A stretch of 64,000 bases of DNA from Halobaculum rubrum. GTDB lineage: Archaea > Halobacteriota > Halobacteria > Halobacteriales > Haloferacaceae. Shown one piece after another: positions 17,314-26,384 of the stretch (position 1 is its first letter; each line of letters begins with the position of its first letter). Location: positions 558,001-622,000 of the forward strand of contig NZ_CP082284.1 in the NCBI RefSeq assembly GCF_019880225.1, read 5' to 3'. A program made the translations under genes and the position numbers. Below the pieces are notes generated by a model that ran no database searches, was not told the origin of the DNA, and was given only the letters and a program-made list of their open reading frames with translations.

Positions 17314-19218
17314 TCAGTCGCCGTCGGTCGCCAACTCGGTCCCGTCGCGCTCGGCCTCCTCGTCCAGTTCCGCCGTCTCGTCGACGGCGTCGGTGAGCGA
17401 GACGTTGAAGCCGATCATCGACGCGACGCCGCCGACGACGGTGACGGCGTTCTTGACGGCGTGGTCCAGGACGGCGGCGGCGAACGCAACCGCCGCGGGC
17501 ACGCCGCCGAGACCGACGACGAGCGCGGTGAAGGCGGCCTCGTACAGCCCGATACCGCCGGGCGACAGCGGGAGCACCTTCGCGAGGTTGCCGACGGAGA
17601 CGGCGAAGAAGCCGACGACGACGAGCTGTGCGAGCGTCATGGCGTCCGTCGCCGCGGGGAACGCCGACAGCACGAGCAGCGCCGTCACCACGTCGAGCGT
17701 CCACACGAGCACGGAGACGCCGCCGACGCGGGCGAACGACGCGCGCGTGCCCGCCACCGTCTGCACGCCCGCGGCGAACTCCTCGATCACGCCGGCGACG
17801 TAGTCGACGTACGAGTCCGAGGAGAACCGCGAGACCACGTCCCGGACGTAGTTGCGATCGCTGCGGGCGGTCGCGACGATGAACAGGAGGCTCGCGACAG
17901 CGGCGACGCCGACGAGGGCGGCGACGCGAACGGCCGTCGAGACGGCCCCGGCGGAGACGCCCGGGACGTTCCCGGACACCGCCGTCGCGACCGCGCCGGC
18001 GCCGTCGGTGACGAGCAGCCCCGTCAGCACCGCGCCCGCCATCGCGGTGATCGTGAGCAGGTCGAACACCCGCTCGGCCGCCAGCGAGGCGAACCCGGTC
18101 GGGTACGGGATCCCGCGTCGGGCCTTCACCACGTACGCGCGCACCGCGTCGCCGGCGCGGGCCGGGAACACGAGGTTGCCGGTCTGACTGATGAACACCG
18201 CGCCCGTGAGGAAGCCAAGGCGCTCGCGGTAGCCGAGTTCCTCGAGGATGTCCCGGTAGCGCAGCCCGCGCAGCGGCCACGAGACGAGGTACACGAGCGT
18301 GGCGGCGGCGACCGGGACCGGATCTGCGCCCTCGAACGCCGACAGCACCGCCGACGGGTCGAGGTACACCGTCATCAGCGCGAGCGCGGCGACCGTGAGA
18401 ACCGCCCCGGCCGCGACGGTCCGCGTGCGGGTGATCCGCGGCGACACCGACAGCTGCCACCACAGCCTGACGACCTGACTCCCCATCCCGAACACGTCGC
18501 GCACGAGGTCGACCTTCGAGTCGCCCTTCGGCTCCCAGTCGACGGGGAACTCCGCCACCCGCAGGCCGCGTCGCTGGGCGCGGACCAGCAGTTCCGTGTC
18601 CCAGAACCAGTGATCGTCCTCGACGGCGTCGTGCAGTTCCTCGAACGCCTCCCGCGAGAGCGCCTTGAACCCGCACTGGTGGTCCCGGAGGTCCGAGCGG
18701 AGCACGGTCCGCACGAGCAGGTTGAACCCGCGCGAGGGGACGCCGCGCTTCGCGGGTCGGTCGGCCTCGTCGCCGGGGATCCAGCGCGACCCCGTCGCCA
18801 CGTCGTACCCCTCGCGGTCGATCTTCGCCACCAGTTCCTCCAGGTGGCGCATGTCCGTCGCGAGGTCCGTGTCGAAGTAGACGAGCGTGTCGCCGGCCGC
18901 GCGCTCGAACGCGAACACCAGGGCGCCGCCGCGACCCAATCGGCGATCGCTGTGGAAGTGCTTCACCCGGTCGTCCTCACGAGCGAGGCGGTCGGCTATC
19001 TCGGGGGTTCGGTCGTCACAGCCATCCTCGGCGACGATCACCTCGAACGCATCGGCCGAGAGGAACCCCTCCAGCGTCTCGACGGTCGTCCGGACGGTCC
19101 CCTCGATGGTCGCCGCCTCGTTGTACGCGGGGAGGACGACGCTGACGCGGGTCCGGTCGGCGCCGGTACCGTCGGCGCCGTCGGGATCGGAACCGGGGCC
19201 ATCGACCGGACTACTCAT
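17314..19218 (-). CDS. AglD-like glycosyltransferase with flippase-like membrane domain
   Basis: A 634-residue two-domain protein. Residues about 22-250 are a family 2 glycosyltransferase of the dolichyl-phosphate-sugar synthase type: VVLPAYNEAATIEGTV, the VIVAEDGCDD loop, YFDTDLATDMRHL (catalytic DxD) and DHQCGFKALSRE. Residues about 270-600 hold eight or so membrane helices matching the UPF0104/flippase-like family. This fusion and length match Haloferax AglD (about 625 residues), which charges dolichol phosphate with the last mannose of the S-layer N-glycan. Orthology to AglD itself is inferred, since haloarchaea hold several such paralogues. It acts at the cytoplasmic membrane and stands alone. 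Confidence 0.82.
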   Translation of the reverse strand: MSSPVDGPGSDPDGADGTGADRTRVSVVLPAYNEAATIEGTVRTTVETLEGFLSADAFEVIVAEDGCDDRTPEIADRLAREDDRVKHFHSDRRLGRGGALVFAFERAAGDTLVYFDTDLATDMRHLEELVAKIDREGYDVATGSRWIPGDEADRPAKRGVPSRGFNLLVRTVLRSDLRDHQCGFKALSREAFEELHDAVEDDHWFWDTELLVRAQRRGLRVAEFPVDWEPKGDSKVDLVRDVFGMGSQVVRLWWQLSVSPRITRTRTVAAGAVLTVAALALMTVYLDPSAVLSAFEGADPVPVAAATLVYLVSWPLRGLRYRDILEELGYRERLGFLTGAVFISQTGNLVFPARAGDAVRAYVVKARRGIPYPTGFASLAAERVFDLLTITAMAGAVLTGLLVTDGAGAVATAVSGNVPGVSAGAVSTAVRVAALVGVAAVASLLFIVATARSDRNYVRDVVSRFSSDSYVDYVAGVIEEFAAGVQTVAGTRASFARVGGVSVLVWTLDVVTALLVLSAFPAATDAMTLAQLVVVGFFAVSVGNLAKVLPLSPGGIGLYEAAFTALVVGLGGVPAAVAFAAAVLDHAVKNAVTVVGGVASMIGFNVSLTDAVDETAELDEEAERDGTELATDGD

Positions 19219-19412
19219 TACCTCCTCGGTGGCCGGCCGCCGGGTAAGAACCTTCTGTCATTCCAGCGGCTCGCCGGCGTGTTAGGCGACCGTACCGACG
19301 CGGCCGACCCGGACCGCCGATCGCGGTCGTGTTCGCTCGCTGATCGACGGACGCCACCGTGTTAACCCCACGTACCAAACCCCCTTTGAGTCGATAGCCC
19401 GTAGGCAGTGAT

Positions 19413-19691
19413 ATGAGCGCGACGAGCACCGTCGAGTCGACCGACACCGGGGACACCGCGACCGGCGAGTCGACTATCGACCTCACGGATAAGCAACACC
19501 GGATCCTCGCATACCTCCGCGAACACGCCGCAGAGCAGACGTACTTCAAGTCCCGGCTCATCGCCGAGGAGTTGGGCCTGTCCGCAAAGGAGGTCGGCGC
19601 CAACATGTCGGCGATCGTCGACGCCGCCGTCGAGGTCGACGTGGAGAAGTGGGGCTACTCCTCGGGAACGACCTGGATGGTCACCCGGTAG
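19413..19691 (+). CDS. Small winged-helix protein (DUF7123-like)
   Basis: A 92-residue protein with a Thr/Ser/Asp-rich leader and a C-terminal winged-helix core: LTDKQHRILAYLREHAAEQTYFKSRLIAEELGLSAKEVGANMSAIV, ending with a wing WGYSSGTTWMVTR. The compact shape and the recognition helix suggest a DNA-binding regulator. The family name DUF7123 is from memory. It lies 100 bp ahead of pyk on the same strand, but pyk has its own TATA box, so shared transcription is not required. Confidence 0.75.
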   Translation: MSATSTVESTDTGDTATGESTIDLTDKQHRILAYLREHAAEQTYFKSRLIAEELGLSAKEVGANMSAIVDAAVEVDVEKWGYSSGTTWMVTR

Positions 19692-19756
19692 CAGGCGCGC
19701 GAGGCCGGCGCGTGAGGCCCGAACTGTTCACTCGAAGCCGAGTTTACTCCGTAGCC

Positions 19757-19765
19757 CTTTATATC
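19757..19765 (+). promoter_or_regulatory. pyk TATA box
   Basis: CTTTATATC lies about 30 nt before the pyruvate kinase ATG at 19792, the distance expected for a leaderless or very short-leader transcript. Confidence 0.6.
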
Positions 19766-19791
19766 CGTGCGCGTGACCTCCGGGTAAGACT

Positions 19792-21549
19792 ATGCGACGA
19801 GCCAAGATCGTCTGTACGCTCGGTCCCGCCTCCGACGACCGAGCCACGATACGGGCGCTCGCCGACGCCGGGATGTCCGTCGCCAGGCTCAACGCGAGCC
19901 ACGGCGACACCGACCACCGCGGCGAGGTCGTCGACCGCATCCGCGCGGTCGACGACGCCACCGACGCGCCGCTCGCGGCGATGCTCGACCTCCAGGGCCC
20001 CGAGATCCGGACCGCCGAGATCGACGAGCCGATCGAGGTCACGACGGCCTCCGAGGTGCTGTTCGTCGAGGACGACACGGCGACGCCCGAGCGGATCGGC
20101 GTGACCCACGCGATCACCGAAACCGAGCCGGGCGACCGCGTGCTCCTCGACGACGGTCGGATCGAGGCGACCGTGACCGCGATGACCGACGAGGGCGTCC
20201 GTGCTCGGATCGACTCCGGCGGCGAACTCGGCTCGCGCAAGGGGGTCAACATCCCCGGCGTCGACCTCGGACTGCCGACGATCACCGAGGCCGACGAGCG
20301 CGAACTCGACCTCGTCACGGACCACGACGTGGACTTCGTCGCCGCCTCGTTCATCGGCGACGCCGGCGACGTGTACGCGGTCTCGGACGCGCTGGAGGAG
20401 CGCGGCGCGGGCGACGTCCCCGTCATCGCGAAGATCGAGCGCGCGGATGCCGTCGAGAATCTCGACGGGATCGTCGACGCCGCCTACGGCGTCATGGTCG
20501 CCCGCGGCGACCTCGGCGTCGAGTGTCCGCTGGAGGACGTCCCGATGGTGCAGAAACGCATCATCCGCAAGTGCATGGACACCGGCACCCCCGTTATCAC
20601 CGCGACGGAGATGCTCGACTCGATGGTCCACTCGCGACGCCCGACGCGCGCGGAGGCGTCGGACGTGGCGAACGCGGTGCTCGACGGCACCGACGCGGTC
20701 ATGCTGTCGGGCGAGACGGCGATCGGCGACCATCCGGTTCGCGTCGTCGAGACGATGGACCGGATCGTCAGCCGGATCGAGGCCAGCGACGAGTACGCCG
20801 AGACGCGCGAGGACCGGGTCCCGCTGGCGCAGACCGGATCGAGAACGGAGCCGCTGGCGCGCTCGGCGCGCTTCCTGGCCCGTGATACAGATGCGGCCGC
20901 CGTCGTCGCCGCCTCCGAGTCCGGCTACACCGCCCGCAAGACGGCGAAGTTCCGACCGGCGGTGCCCGTCGTCGCGACGACGCCCAGCGACCGCGTTCGC
21001 CGTCAGCTCGCGCTCTCGTGGGGGGTCCAACCGATCTCCGCCGACTACCACAGCAGCATCGAGGAGGTGATGGACTCGGCCGTGTCGGCCGCCCTCGAGA
21101 CCGGCGCCGCGGAGTCGGGCGACACGATCGTCGTCCTCTCGGGCATGATGACCGAGTTGGAGGGAACGAACACGACGAACACGCTGAAGCTCCACGTCGC
21201 GGCCGAGACGATCGCCACCGGTCGCCACGTGGTCGGCGGCCGCGTCTCCGGTCCCCTCCGCCGGCTCCCCGACGGCGACCTCGCCGGCGTGCCGGACGGA
21301 ACGATCGCGTACCTCCCGGCCCGGTTCGACGCCGAGTTCACCGGCGACACCGGGAAGCTGGCGGGTATCATCGACGCCCGTCCGGGCATGACCGGCTACC
21401 CCGCGCTCGTCGCCCGCGAGATCGGCATCCCGATGGTCTCCGGCGCGCCGCTGGCCGACGACGTGACCGACGACACCACGGTGACGGTCGACGCCGAGCG
21501 CGGCGTCGTCTACGAGGGCGACGTGATCGGTCACACACGGCGGCGCTGA
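19792..21549 (+). CDS. pyk: Pyruvate kinase
   Basis: A 585-residue pyruvate kinase converting PEP and ADP to pyruvate and ATP in lower glycolysis. It shows KIVCTLGPAS at the N-terminus, the active-site IAKIERADAVENLDGIVDAA and MVARGDLGVECPLEDVP motifs, and TATEMLDSMVHSRRPTRAE. It carries the extra C-terminal PEP-utiliser-like (phosphohistidine) domain seen in many haloarchaea and Bacillus, residues about 470-585, ending ALVAREIGIPMVSGA. The usual TSHAAI phosphohistidine motif reads GYPALVARE here, so the catalytic His is absent and this domain is probably structural or regulatory. Confidence 0.96.
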   Translation: MRRAKIVCTLGPASDDRATIRALADAGMSVARLNASHGDTDHRGEVVDRIRAVDDATDAPLAAMLDLQGPEIRTAEIDEPIEVTTASEVLFVEDDTATPERIGVTHAITETEPGDRVLLDDGRIEATVTAMTDEGVRARIDSGGELGSRKGVNIPGVDLGLPTITEADERELDLVTDHDVDFVAASFIGDAGDVYAVSDALEERGAGDVPVIAKIERADAVENLDGIVDAAYGVMVARGDLGVECPLEDVPMVQKRIIRKCMDTGTPVITATEMLDSMVHSRRPTRAEASDVANAVLDGTDAVMLSGETAIGDHPVRVVETMDRIVSRIEASDEYAETREDRVPLAQTGSRTEPLARSARFLARDTDAAAVVAASESGYTARKTAKFRPAVPVVATTPSDRVRRQLALSWGVQPISADYHSSIEEVMDSAVSAALETGAAESGDTIVVLSGMMTELEGTNTTNTLKLHVAAETIATGRHVVGGRVSGPLRRLPDGDLAGVPDGTIAYLPARFDAEFTGDTGKLAGIIDARPGMTGYPALVAREIGIPMVSGAPLADDVTDDTTVTVDAERGVVYEGDVIGHTRRR

Positions 21550-21605
21550 CTGCTTCCGCCCGCGCCCCCGACACCTCTTTACCACCGCGCCGGCTAGGCC
21601 GGTTC

Positions 21606-21827
21606 ATGTCGGACGACCCCCGCACCGACGCCGCCGCCGGATCGGACGCCGACTCGGACGACGAGTGGCGCTTCGGCATCGACGAGGTCGGCCCCGAGGC
21701 GGAGGCCGCGCGCGAAGCCGCACGCAACCCGCCGATCGAACCGGAGTCGATCGACGCCGAAAACGCGCTGTTCGTCGCAGCGGGCGTCCTCGGGACGCTC
21801 CTGTTGGTGTTCTCGGTGACGCTTTAA
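21606..21827 (+). CDS. Small haloarchaeal protein with one C-terminal membrane helix (DUF7312-like)
   Basis: A 73-residue protein: an acidic soluble N-terminus (DDEWRFGIDEVGPEAEAAREAARN) and a single C-terminal transmembrane helix (ALFVAAGVLGTLLLVFSVTL) ending at the stop. This tail-anchored layout recurs in a small haloarchaeal family. It lies 24 bp before nfeD on the same strand, so co-transcription with the NfeD-stomatin pair is likely. Function unknown. Confidence 0.72.
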   Translation: MSDDPRTDAAAGSDADSDDEWRFGIDEVGPEAEAAREAARNPPIEPESIDAENALFVAAGVLGTLLLVFSVTL

Positions 21828-21851
21828 CCCCGCCGGCCCCAAGACCAGTCC

Positions 21852-22481
21852 ATGCTGCTTCAGTCGGGCCTCCTCACCCCCGAAACCCTCCCGTTGTTGC
21901 TTGTGGCCGCCGGGCTCGTGCTCTCGATCGCCGAGGCCGTCGCCCCCGGCGCACAGTTCATCGTCATCGGGGTGGCGCTCCTTGCGGCCGGGCTCGTGGG
22001 ACTCGCGCTCGGCCCCCTCGCGGGCCCGTTCGTGCTCGGCCTGCTGGTGCTCGTGTTCGGCGCGCTGGCGTTCTACGGCTATCGCGAGTTCGATCTGTAC
22101 GGCGGCAAAGGACAGGCGCAGACCTCCGATTCTCGGTCGCTTCGGCGGTCGAACGCCCGCGTCACCGAGACCGTCACGCCCACCGGAGGCGAGGTGAAAC
22201 TGGACGAGGGAGGGTTCAGCCCGTACTACTCCGCGCGGTCGGTGGACGGGGAGATCCCCGTCGGCACCGAGGTCATGGTCGTCGACCCCGGCGGCGGCAA
22301 CGTCCTCACCGTCGAGTCGTTGGAGGGAGGCGTCGACGACATCGATCGGGAGCTGGCGAAGGGACGGCGCGATGGAGCGCCGTCGGACGGAAGCGTCGAC
22401 GCGGACGACAGGGACCTCGGCGACGTGGACGACAGGGCGCGCGACGACGCCGACACGGAACCAGAACCGGAGCGGGAGTGA
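21852..22481 (+). CDS. nfeD: NfeD-like membrane protein
   Basis: A 209-residue membrane protein with three or four hydrophobic helices in the first 75 residues, then the NfeD OB-fold beta-domain (VTPTGGEVKLDEGGFSPYYSARSVDGEIPVGTEVMVVDPGGGNVLTV), and an acidic low-complexity tail. NfeD proteins work with SPFH/stomatin proteins, and the stomatin gene follows 69 bp downstream. This protein is the short NfeD1b type without the N-terminal protease domain. Confidence 0.88.
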   Translation: MLLQSGLLTPETLPLLLVAAGLVLSIAEAVAPGAQFIVIGVALLAAGLVGLALGPLAGPFVLGLLVLVFGALAFYGYREFDLYGGKGQAQTSDSRSLRRSNARVTETVTPTGGEVKLDEGGFSPYYSARSVDGEIPVGTEVMVVDPGGGNVLTVESLEGGVDDIDRELAKGRRDGAPSDGSVDADDRDLGDVDDRARDDADTEPEPERE

Positions 22482-22520
22482 ACCCCCGTCGGCGGGTTCG
22501 AGAGTGACAGCGGGGGAACG

Positions 22521-22528
22521 CTTTAAGC
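22521..22528 (+). promoter_or_regulatory. TATA box of the stomatin-like gene
   Basis: CTTTAAGC lies 23-30 nt before the ATG at 22551, suggesting that the SPFH gene has its own leaderless promoter as well as possible read-through from nfeD. Confidence 0.5.
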
Positions 22529-22550
22529 CTCGACGGCCGAACCGATAGCT

Positions 22551-23711
22551 ATGGTCCTCCCACTGCAGTTCCTCGGACTCGGGCCGGCGGTGATCGGGCT
22601 GCTGTTCCTGATCGTCGCGATCGTCGCCGTCTACCAAGCGATCGTCATCGTCGACGCGTACGAGAAGAAGGCCCTCACCGTGTTCGGCGAGTACCGGAAG
22701 CTGCTCGAACCGGGTATCAACATCGTCCCGCCGTTCGTCTCCCGGACGTACACCTTCGATATGCGTACGCAGACGCTCGACGTGCCGCGTCAGGAGGCGA
22801 TCACGCGCGACAACTCGCCGGTGACCGCCGACGCCGTCGTCTACATCAAGGTGATGGACGCGAAGAAGGCGTTCCTCGAGGTCGAGGACTACAAGGTCGC
22901 CGTCTCCAACCTCGCGCAGACGACGCTGCGCGCGGTGCTGGGCGACATGGAGCTCGACGACACGCTGAACAAGCGCCAAGAGATCAACGCCCGCATCCGC
23001 AAGGAACTGGACGAGCCCACCGACGAGTGGGGGATCCGCGTCGAGTCCGTCGAGGTCCGGGAGGTCAACCCCTCGAAGGACGTCCAGCAGGCGATGGAGC
23101 AGCAGACCTCCGCCGAGCGCCGTCGCCGCGCCATGATCCTCGAGGCGCAGGGTGAGCGGCGCTCCGCCGTCGAGTCCGCCGAGGGTGAAAAGCAGTCGAA
23201 CATCATCCGCGCGCAGGGTGAAAAGCAGAGCCAGATCCTGGAGGCGCAGGGTGACGCCATCTCGACGGTCCTCCGCGCGAAGTCCGCCGAGTCGATGGGC
23301 GAGCGCGCCATCATCGACAAGGGGATGGAGACGCTGGAGCGCATCGGCCAAGGCGACTCCACGACGTTCGTTCTCCCCCAGGAGCTCACGAGCCTCGTCG
23401 GCCGCTACGGCAAGCAGCTGACCGGCTCCGACGTGCAGGACACCGAGGGGCTCGACTCGCTCGACTTCGACGCGGAGACCCGCGAGATGCTCGGGCTCGA
23501 CGACATCGAGGACATCCTCGGCGAGATCGACGAGGCCGCCCAGATGGACACTGAGGCGCTCGAACAGGAGGCGGCCGCGGTGAAGGAGGGCGACATCGGC
23601 GGCACCATCAAATCCGCCGACGAGGTCGTCGCCGAGGCCGACGACGAGGACGAGGACTCGGACGGCGAGTCGGCCGCGCCCGAACCCGAGGCGGAACCCG
23701 AAACGGAGTAG
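22551..23711 (+). CDS. SPFH/band 7 (stomatin-like) membrane protein
   Basis: A 386-residue SPFH protein. A single N-terminal membrane helix (GPAVIGLLFLIVAIVAVYQAIVIV) is followed by the band 7 domain (FGEYRKLLEPGINIVPPFVSRTYTFDMRTQTLDVP...ARIRKELDEPTDEWGIRVESVEVREV) and a long helical segment with repeated Q/A-rich ILEAQGERRSA, IIRAQGEKQS, ILEAQGDAIS units that drives oligomer assembly. The tail is acidic and disordered. These proteins form membrane microdomain-like rings and act with NfeD in membrane homeostasis. Confidence 0.93.
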   Translation: MVLPLQFLGLGPAVIGLLFLIVAIVAVYQAIVIVDAYEKKALTVFGEYRKLLEPGINIVPPFVSRTYTFDMRTQTLDVPRQEAITRDNSPVTADAVVYIKVMDAKKAFLEVEDYKVAVSNLAQTTLRAVLGDMELDDTLNKRQEINARIRKELDEPTDEWGIRVESVEVREVNPSKDVQQAMEQQTSAERRRRAMILEAQGERRSAVESAEGEKQSNIIRAQGEKQSQILEAQGDAISTVLRAKSAESMGERAIIDKGMETLERIGQGDSTTFVLPQELTSLVGRYGKQLTGSDVQDTEGLDSLDFDAETREMLGLDDIEDILGEIDEAAQMDTEALEQEAAAVKEGDIGGTIKSADEVVAEADDEDEDSDGESAAPEPEAEPETE

Positions 23712-23841
23712 TCGACGCCGCCGAGACTGGCTCGGATTCGCCGGCTGTCCGCTTGTTGCAGGCTCGCTATCGGTCGTTCGCCGGGTTGTCACCGTCTGCC
23801 ACAACGACACCCTTTTGCCCACAACCTCGCTACGATGCGGT

Positions 23842-24459
23842 GTGACACGCGAGGTCGATACGGACAAGCGCGCCACCCTTCGGCGCTTCGCCGCGCTGGG
23901 GGCCGCGACGCCGCTTGCGGCCAGTGCTCGCGCGAGCGCGGCCGACGGCGACGCCGACGAGTCGGCCCCCCGCGACGCGATCCGCGGCTACCTCGCGACG
24001 ACGCCCGGCGCCCACTTCTCGAAGCTCCGGGACGACCTCTCGCTGGCGACCGGCGAGACCCAACACCACCTCAAGCGGCTGGAGTCGGCCGACGCGGTCG
24101 TCTCACAGAAGGACGGCGACTACCGCCGGTACTTCCCCGCGGGGCGGTTTTCGGCGTTCGAGCGCCGTGCCCTCGGCTATCTCCGACGCGAGACTCCGCG
24201 GGGGATGATCCTCGGGTTGCTTCGGGACCCCGACGCCTCCGGTGCGGACTTAGCGCGCGCGCTCGACGTGTCGCGGCCGACGATCTCGACGTACGCGGGC
24301 GAACTCGCGGACGCCGGGGTGCTTCGGACCGACGACGGCTACCGCGTCGCCCGTCCGGAAGCCGTCATCGCGCTCGTCGTCCGCTATGCGGACTCCTTCG
24401 GACCCGGCGCGGTCGCCTTCGCCGACGACGCCGCGAGCTACATCAGCTACGACGGTTGA
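23842..24459 (+). CDS. Double winged-helix regulator with Tat-like N-terminus
   Basis: A 205-residue protein read from GTG at 23842 (an ATG at 23833 lies in another frame; a farther upstream Met-codon start at 23815 is possible). Two winged helices are visible: AIRGYLATTPGAHFSKLRDDLSLATGETQHHLKRLESADAV and ILGLLRDPDASGADLARALDVSRPTISTYAGELADAGVLRTDDGY. Both have clear recognition helices, so DNA binding is likely. Oddly the N-terminus, TLRRFAALGAATPLAASARA, looks like a twin-arginine signal (RR, then a weakly hydrophobic stretch). Either it is a membrane-tethered regulator or the segment is an ordinary helix. Confidence 0.78.
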   Translation: MTREVDTDKRATLRRFAALGAATPLAASARASAADGDADESAPRDAIRGYLATTPGAHFSKLRDDLSLATGETQHHLKRLESADAVVSQKDGDYRRYFPAGRFSAFERRALGYLRRETPRGMILGLLRDPDASGADLARALDVSRPTISTYAGELADAGVLRTDDGYRVARPEAVIALVVRYADSFGPGAVAFADDAASYISYDG

Positions 24460-24481
24460 GCGGCCCGGTCGGGGACGACGC

Positions 24482-24643
24482 TCACTCAGCCCCTCCCAGC
24501 GACGCGAGCAGCTCGTCGGTCGTCGAAAGCGTCGCGAACTCCCCTCGCAGGTGCGCCAGCACCGTCCGGTGAACCGTTTCGGGGTCGAGCCGCGCTCCGT
24601 CCGGGCCGGTCCGTTCGTCTACGCGGTCGTGACCGGCCGATAC
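24482..24643 (-). CDS. Possible small protein upstream of dnaG
   Basis: The 381-bp gap before dnaG holds a minus-strand reading frame whose last 50 codons look protein-like: LDPETVHRTVLAHLRGEFATLSTTDELLASLGGAE, with low GC at codon position 2 and about 80% at position 3. No good ATG precedes it; GTG at 24643 would give 53 residues, while a longer version from an ATG near 24805 would run over the dnaG promoter. The rest of the gap is the dnaG promoter region. I cannot name a family. Confidence 0.35.
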   Translation of the reverse strand, partial: VSAGHDRVDERTGPDGARLDPETVHRTVLAHLRGEFATLSTTDELLASLGGAE

Positions 24644-24773
24644 TGGCTCTTTCGCGGTCGGATCGGGACGAAGACCGGTGACCGCTCGTCCGACTCGCGT
24701 CGTGTCCGACGGGCGAACGTGGGCGTTCTGTCGGATACAGCCGCCGTACGACAGGTATTTCCATCCGCCGGTG

Positions 24774-24833
24774 CTTATATACTCGTCGACGGTTCCAGCC
24801 GTCATCACATCACCATCACACCCCACGGAGGGG
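24774..24833 (+). promoter_or_regulatory. dnaG promoter and ribosome binding site
   Basis: A TATA-like CTTATATA (24774-24781) is followed by an inverted repeat GACGG-TTCCAG-CCGTC and by GGAGGGG (24827-24833), a strong Shine-Dalgarno sequence 7 nt before the ATG at 24841. A leadered transcript with an SD is uncommon in this otherwise leaderless-looking window. Confidence 0.55.
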
Positions 24834-24840
24834 ACATCAC

Positions 24841-26346
24841 ATGGACGATTCAGCCAAATATCTCATCCACGCCAGAATCACGGCCGACGGCGTCGTCGAA
24901 CGGAGCGACGTCGTCGGCGCCGTGTTCGGACAGACGGAGGGCCTGCTCGGCGACGAGCTCGACCTCCGCGATCTTCAACAGTCGTCGAAGATCGGCCGAA
25001 TAGACGTACAGATCGACAGCCAGAACGGCCAGAGCTTCGGCGAGATCACCATCGCCTCCGGCCTCGACAAGGTGGAGACCTCCATTCTCGCGGCCAGCCT
25101 CGAGGCGATCACGCGCGTCGGCCCCTGCGAGGCACGCGTCGAGGTGGCCGACATCGAGGACATGCGCTCGGCCAAGCGCCGGGAGGTCGTCGAGCGCGCG
25201 AAGGAACTGCTCACGTCCTCGTTCGACGAGTCGGTCATGGACTCCACCGAGATCCTCTCGGAGGTCCGCGAGGCCAATCGCGTCGAGCGCATCGACGAGT
25301 ACCGGGGCCTCCCGGCGGGCCCCCGCGTCCACGACTCCGACGCTATCGTCGTCGTCGAGGGGCGCGCGGACGTGCTCACGCTGTTGAAGTACGGCATCAA
25401 GAACGGCGTCGCCGTCGAAGGGACGAACGTCCCGGACGCCGTCGCCGACCTCACGGCCGAGCGCACGGTCACCGCGTTCCTCGACGGCGACCGCGGCGGC
25501 GAGCTCATCCTGAAGGAGCTCGCGCAGGTGGGCGACGTCGACTACGCCGCGTTCGCGCCCGAGGGGCGGTCGGTCGAGGACCTCTCGCGCCACGAGCTGA
25601 TGGCCGCGCTGCGCGAGAAGGCGCCGTTCGAGTCGCTCGACCTCGACGCCTCCGCGGGCGACCGCGACGACGCCGCCGACCTCGGCGTCGCCGCCACCGA
25701 CGGGAGCGCCACGCCCGCGCCTGACGCCGATCCGTCTGCCGGGGATGAGTCGCCGGCGACCGCGACGACTCCCGACACCCCGAGCACGCCCGAGGGGCCC
25801 GCCGACAGCGACAATCTCGGCGACGAGTCCGACACCGACGACGCCGGCGAAGCTGACACACCCGACGACACTGACGCTGCCGCCGTCGACGTCGACACCG
25901 ACGACGCCGGCGCTGCGACGGACGCGTCCGAGAACGGGGCCGACGCCGTGAATACGGATGTCACGGAGACGGACGCCGCGGACACGGCCGCTGCGGACAC
26001 GGAGGCCGCGGGGGAGACCGAAAACGCCGCCGACGACAGGGACCGTCCGCGGTCGCTACAAGCCCACGTCGCGGCGGTCGTCGCCGAGGACTCGAACCGT
26101 GCGCGCCTGCTGGACGCCGACTGCGGCGTCGTCGAGGAGGTGCCGGCGGCGGACGTGTTCGACGCCGTCTCCGGTACCGACGGGTCGCCGGTCGCGCTCG
26201 TGCTCGACGGGGAGTTGAGCCAGCGCGTGCTCGACGTGGCCGCCCAGCGCGGGATCGACCAGATCGTCGCCGAATCGGAGGGCGAATACGTGAAGCGACC
26301 CGCGAGCGTCCGCGTCGTGACCGCCGACCGACTGCTGTCGGCGTAG
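24841..26346 (+). CDS. dnaG: Archaeal DnaG (Toprim primase-like, exosome-associated)
   Basis: A 501-residue archaeal DnaG. The N-terminus KYLIHARITADGVVERSDVVGAVFGQTEGLLG is family specific; the Toprim domain has AIVVVEGRADVLTLLKYGIKN (catalytic Glu) and VTAFLDGDRGGELILKEL (DxD). Residues about 266-400 are an acidic Asp/Ala/Thr linker of low complexity, followed by a conserved C-terminal domain (RSLQAHVAAVVAED...VLDVAAQRGIDQIVAE). Archaeal DnaG is mainly an RNA exosome subunit with some primer-making activity. The long linker is typical for haloarchaea but long here. Convergent with gpmI. Confidence 0.95.
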   Translation: MDDSAKYLIHARITADGVVERSDVVGAVFGQTEGLLGDELDLRDLQQSSKIGRIDVQIDSQNGQSFGEITIASGLDKVETSILAASLEAITRVGPCEARVEVADIEDMRSAKRREVVERAKELLTSSFDESVMDSTEILSEVREANRVERIDEYRGLPAGPRVHDSDAIVVVEGRADVLTLLKYGIKNGVAVEGTNVPDAVADLTAERTVTAFLDGDRGGELILKELAQVGDVDYAAFAPEGRSVEDLSRHELMAALREKAPFESLDLDASAGDRDDAADLGVAATDGSATPAPDADPSAGDESPATATTPDTPSTPEGPADSDNLGDESDTDDAGEADTPDDTDAAAVDVDTDDAGAATDASENGADAVNTDVTETDAADTAAADTEAAGETENAADDRDRPRSLQAHVAAVVAEDSNRARLLDADCGVVEEVPAADVFDAVSGTDGSPVALVLDGELSQRVLDVAAQRGIDQIVAESEGEYVKRPASVRVVTADRLLSA

Positions 26347-26384
26347 AGAACGACGCCCCGACGCGCCCGCTGTCCGTTCGCCGC

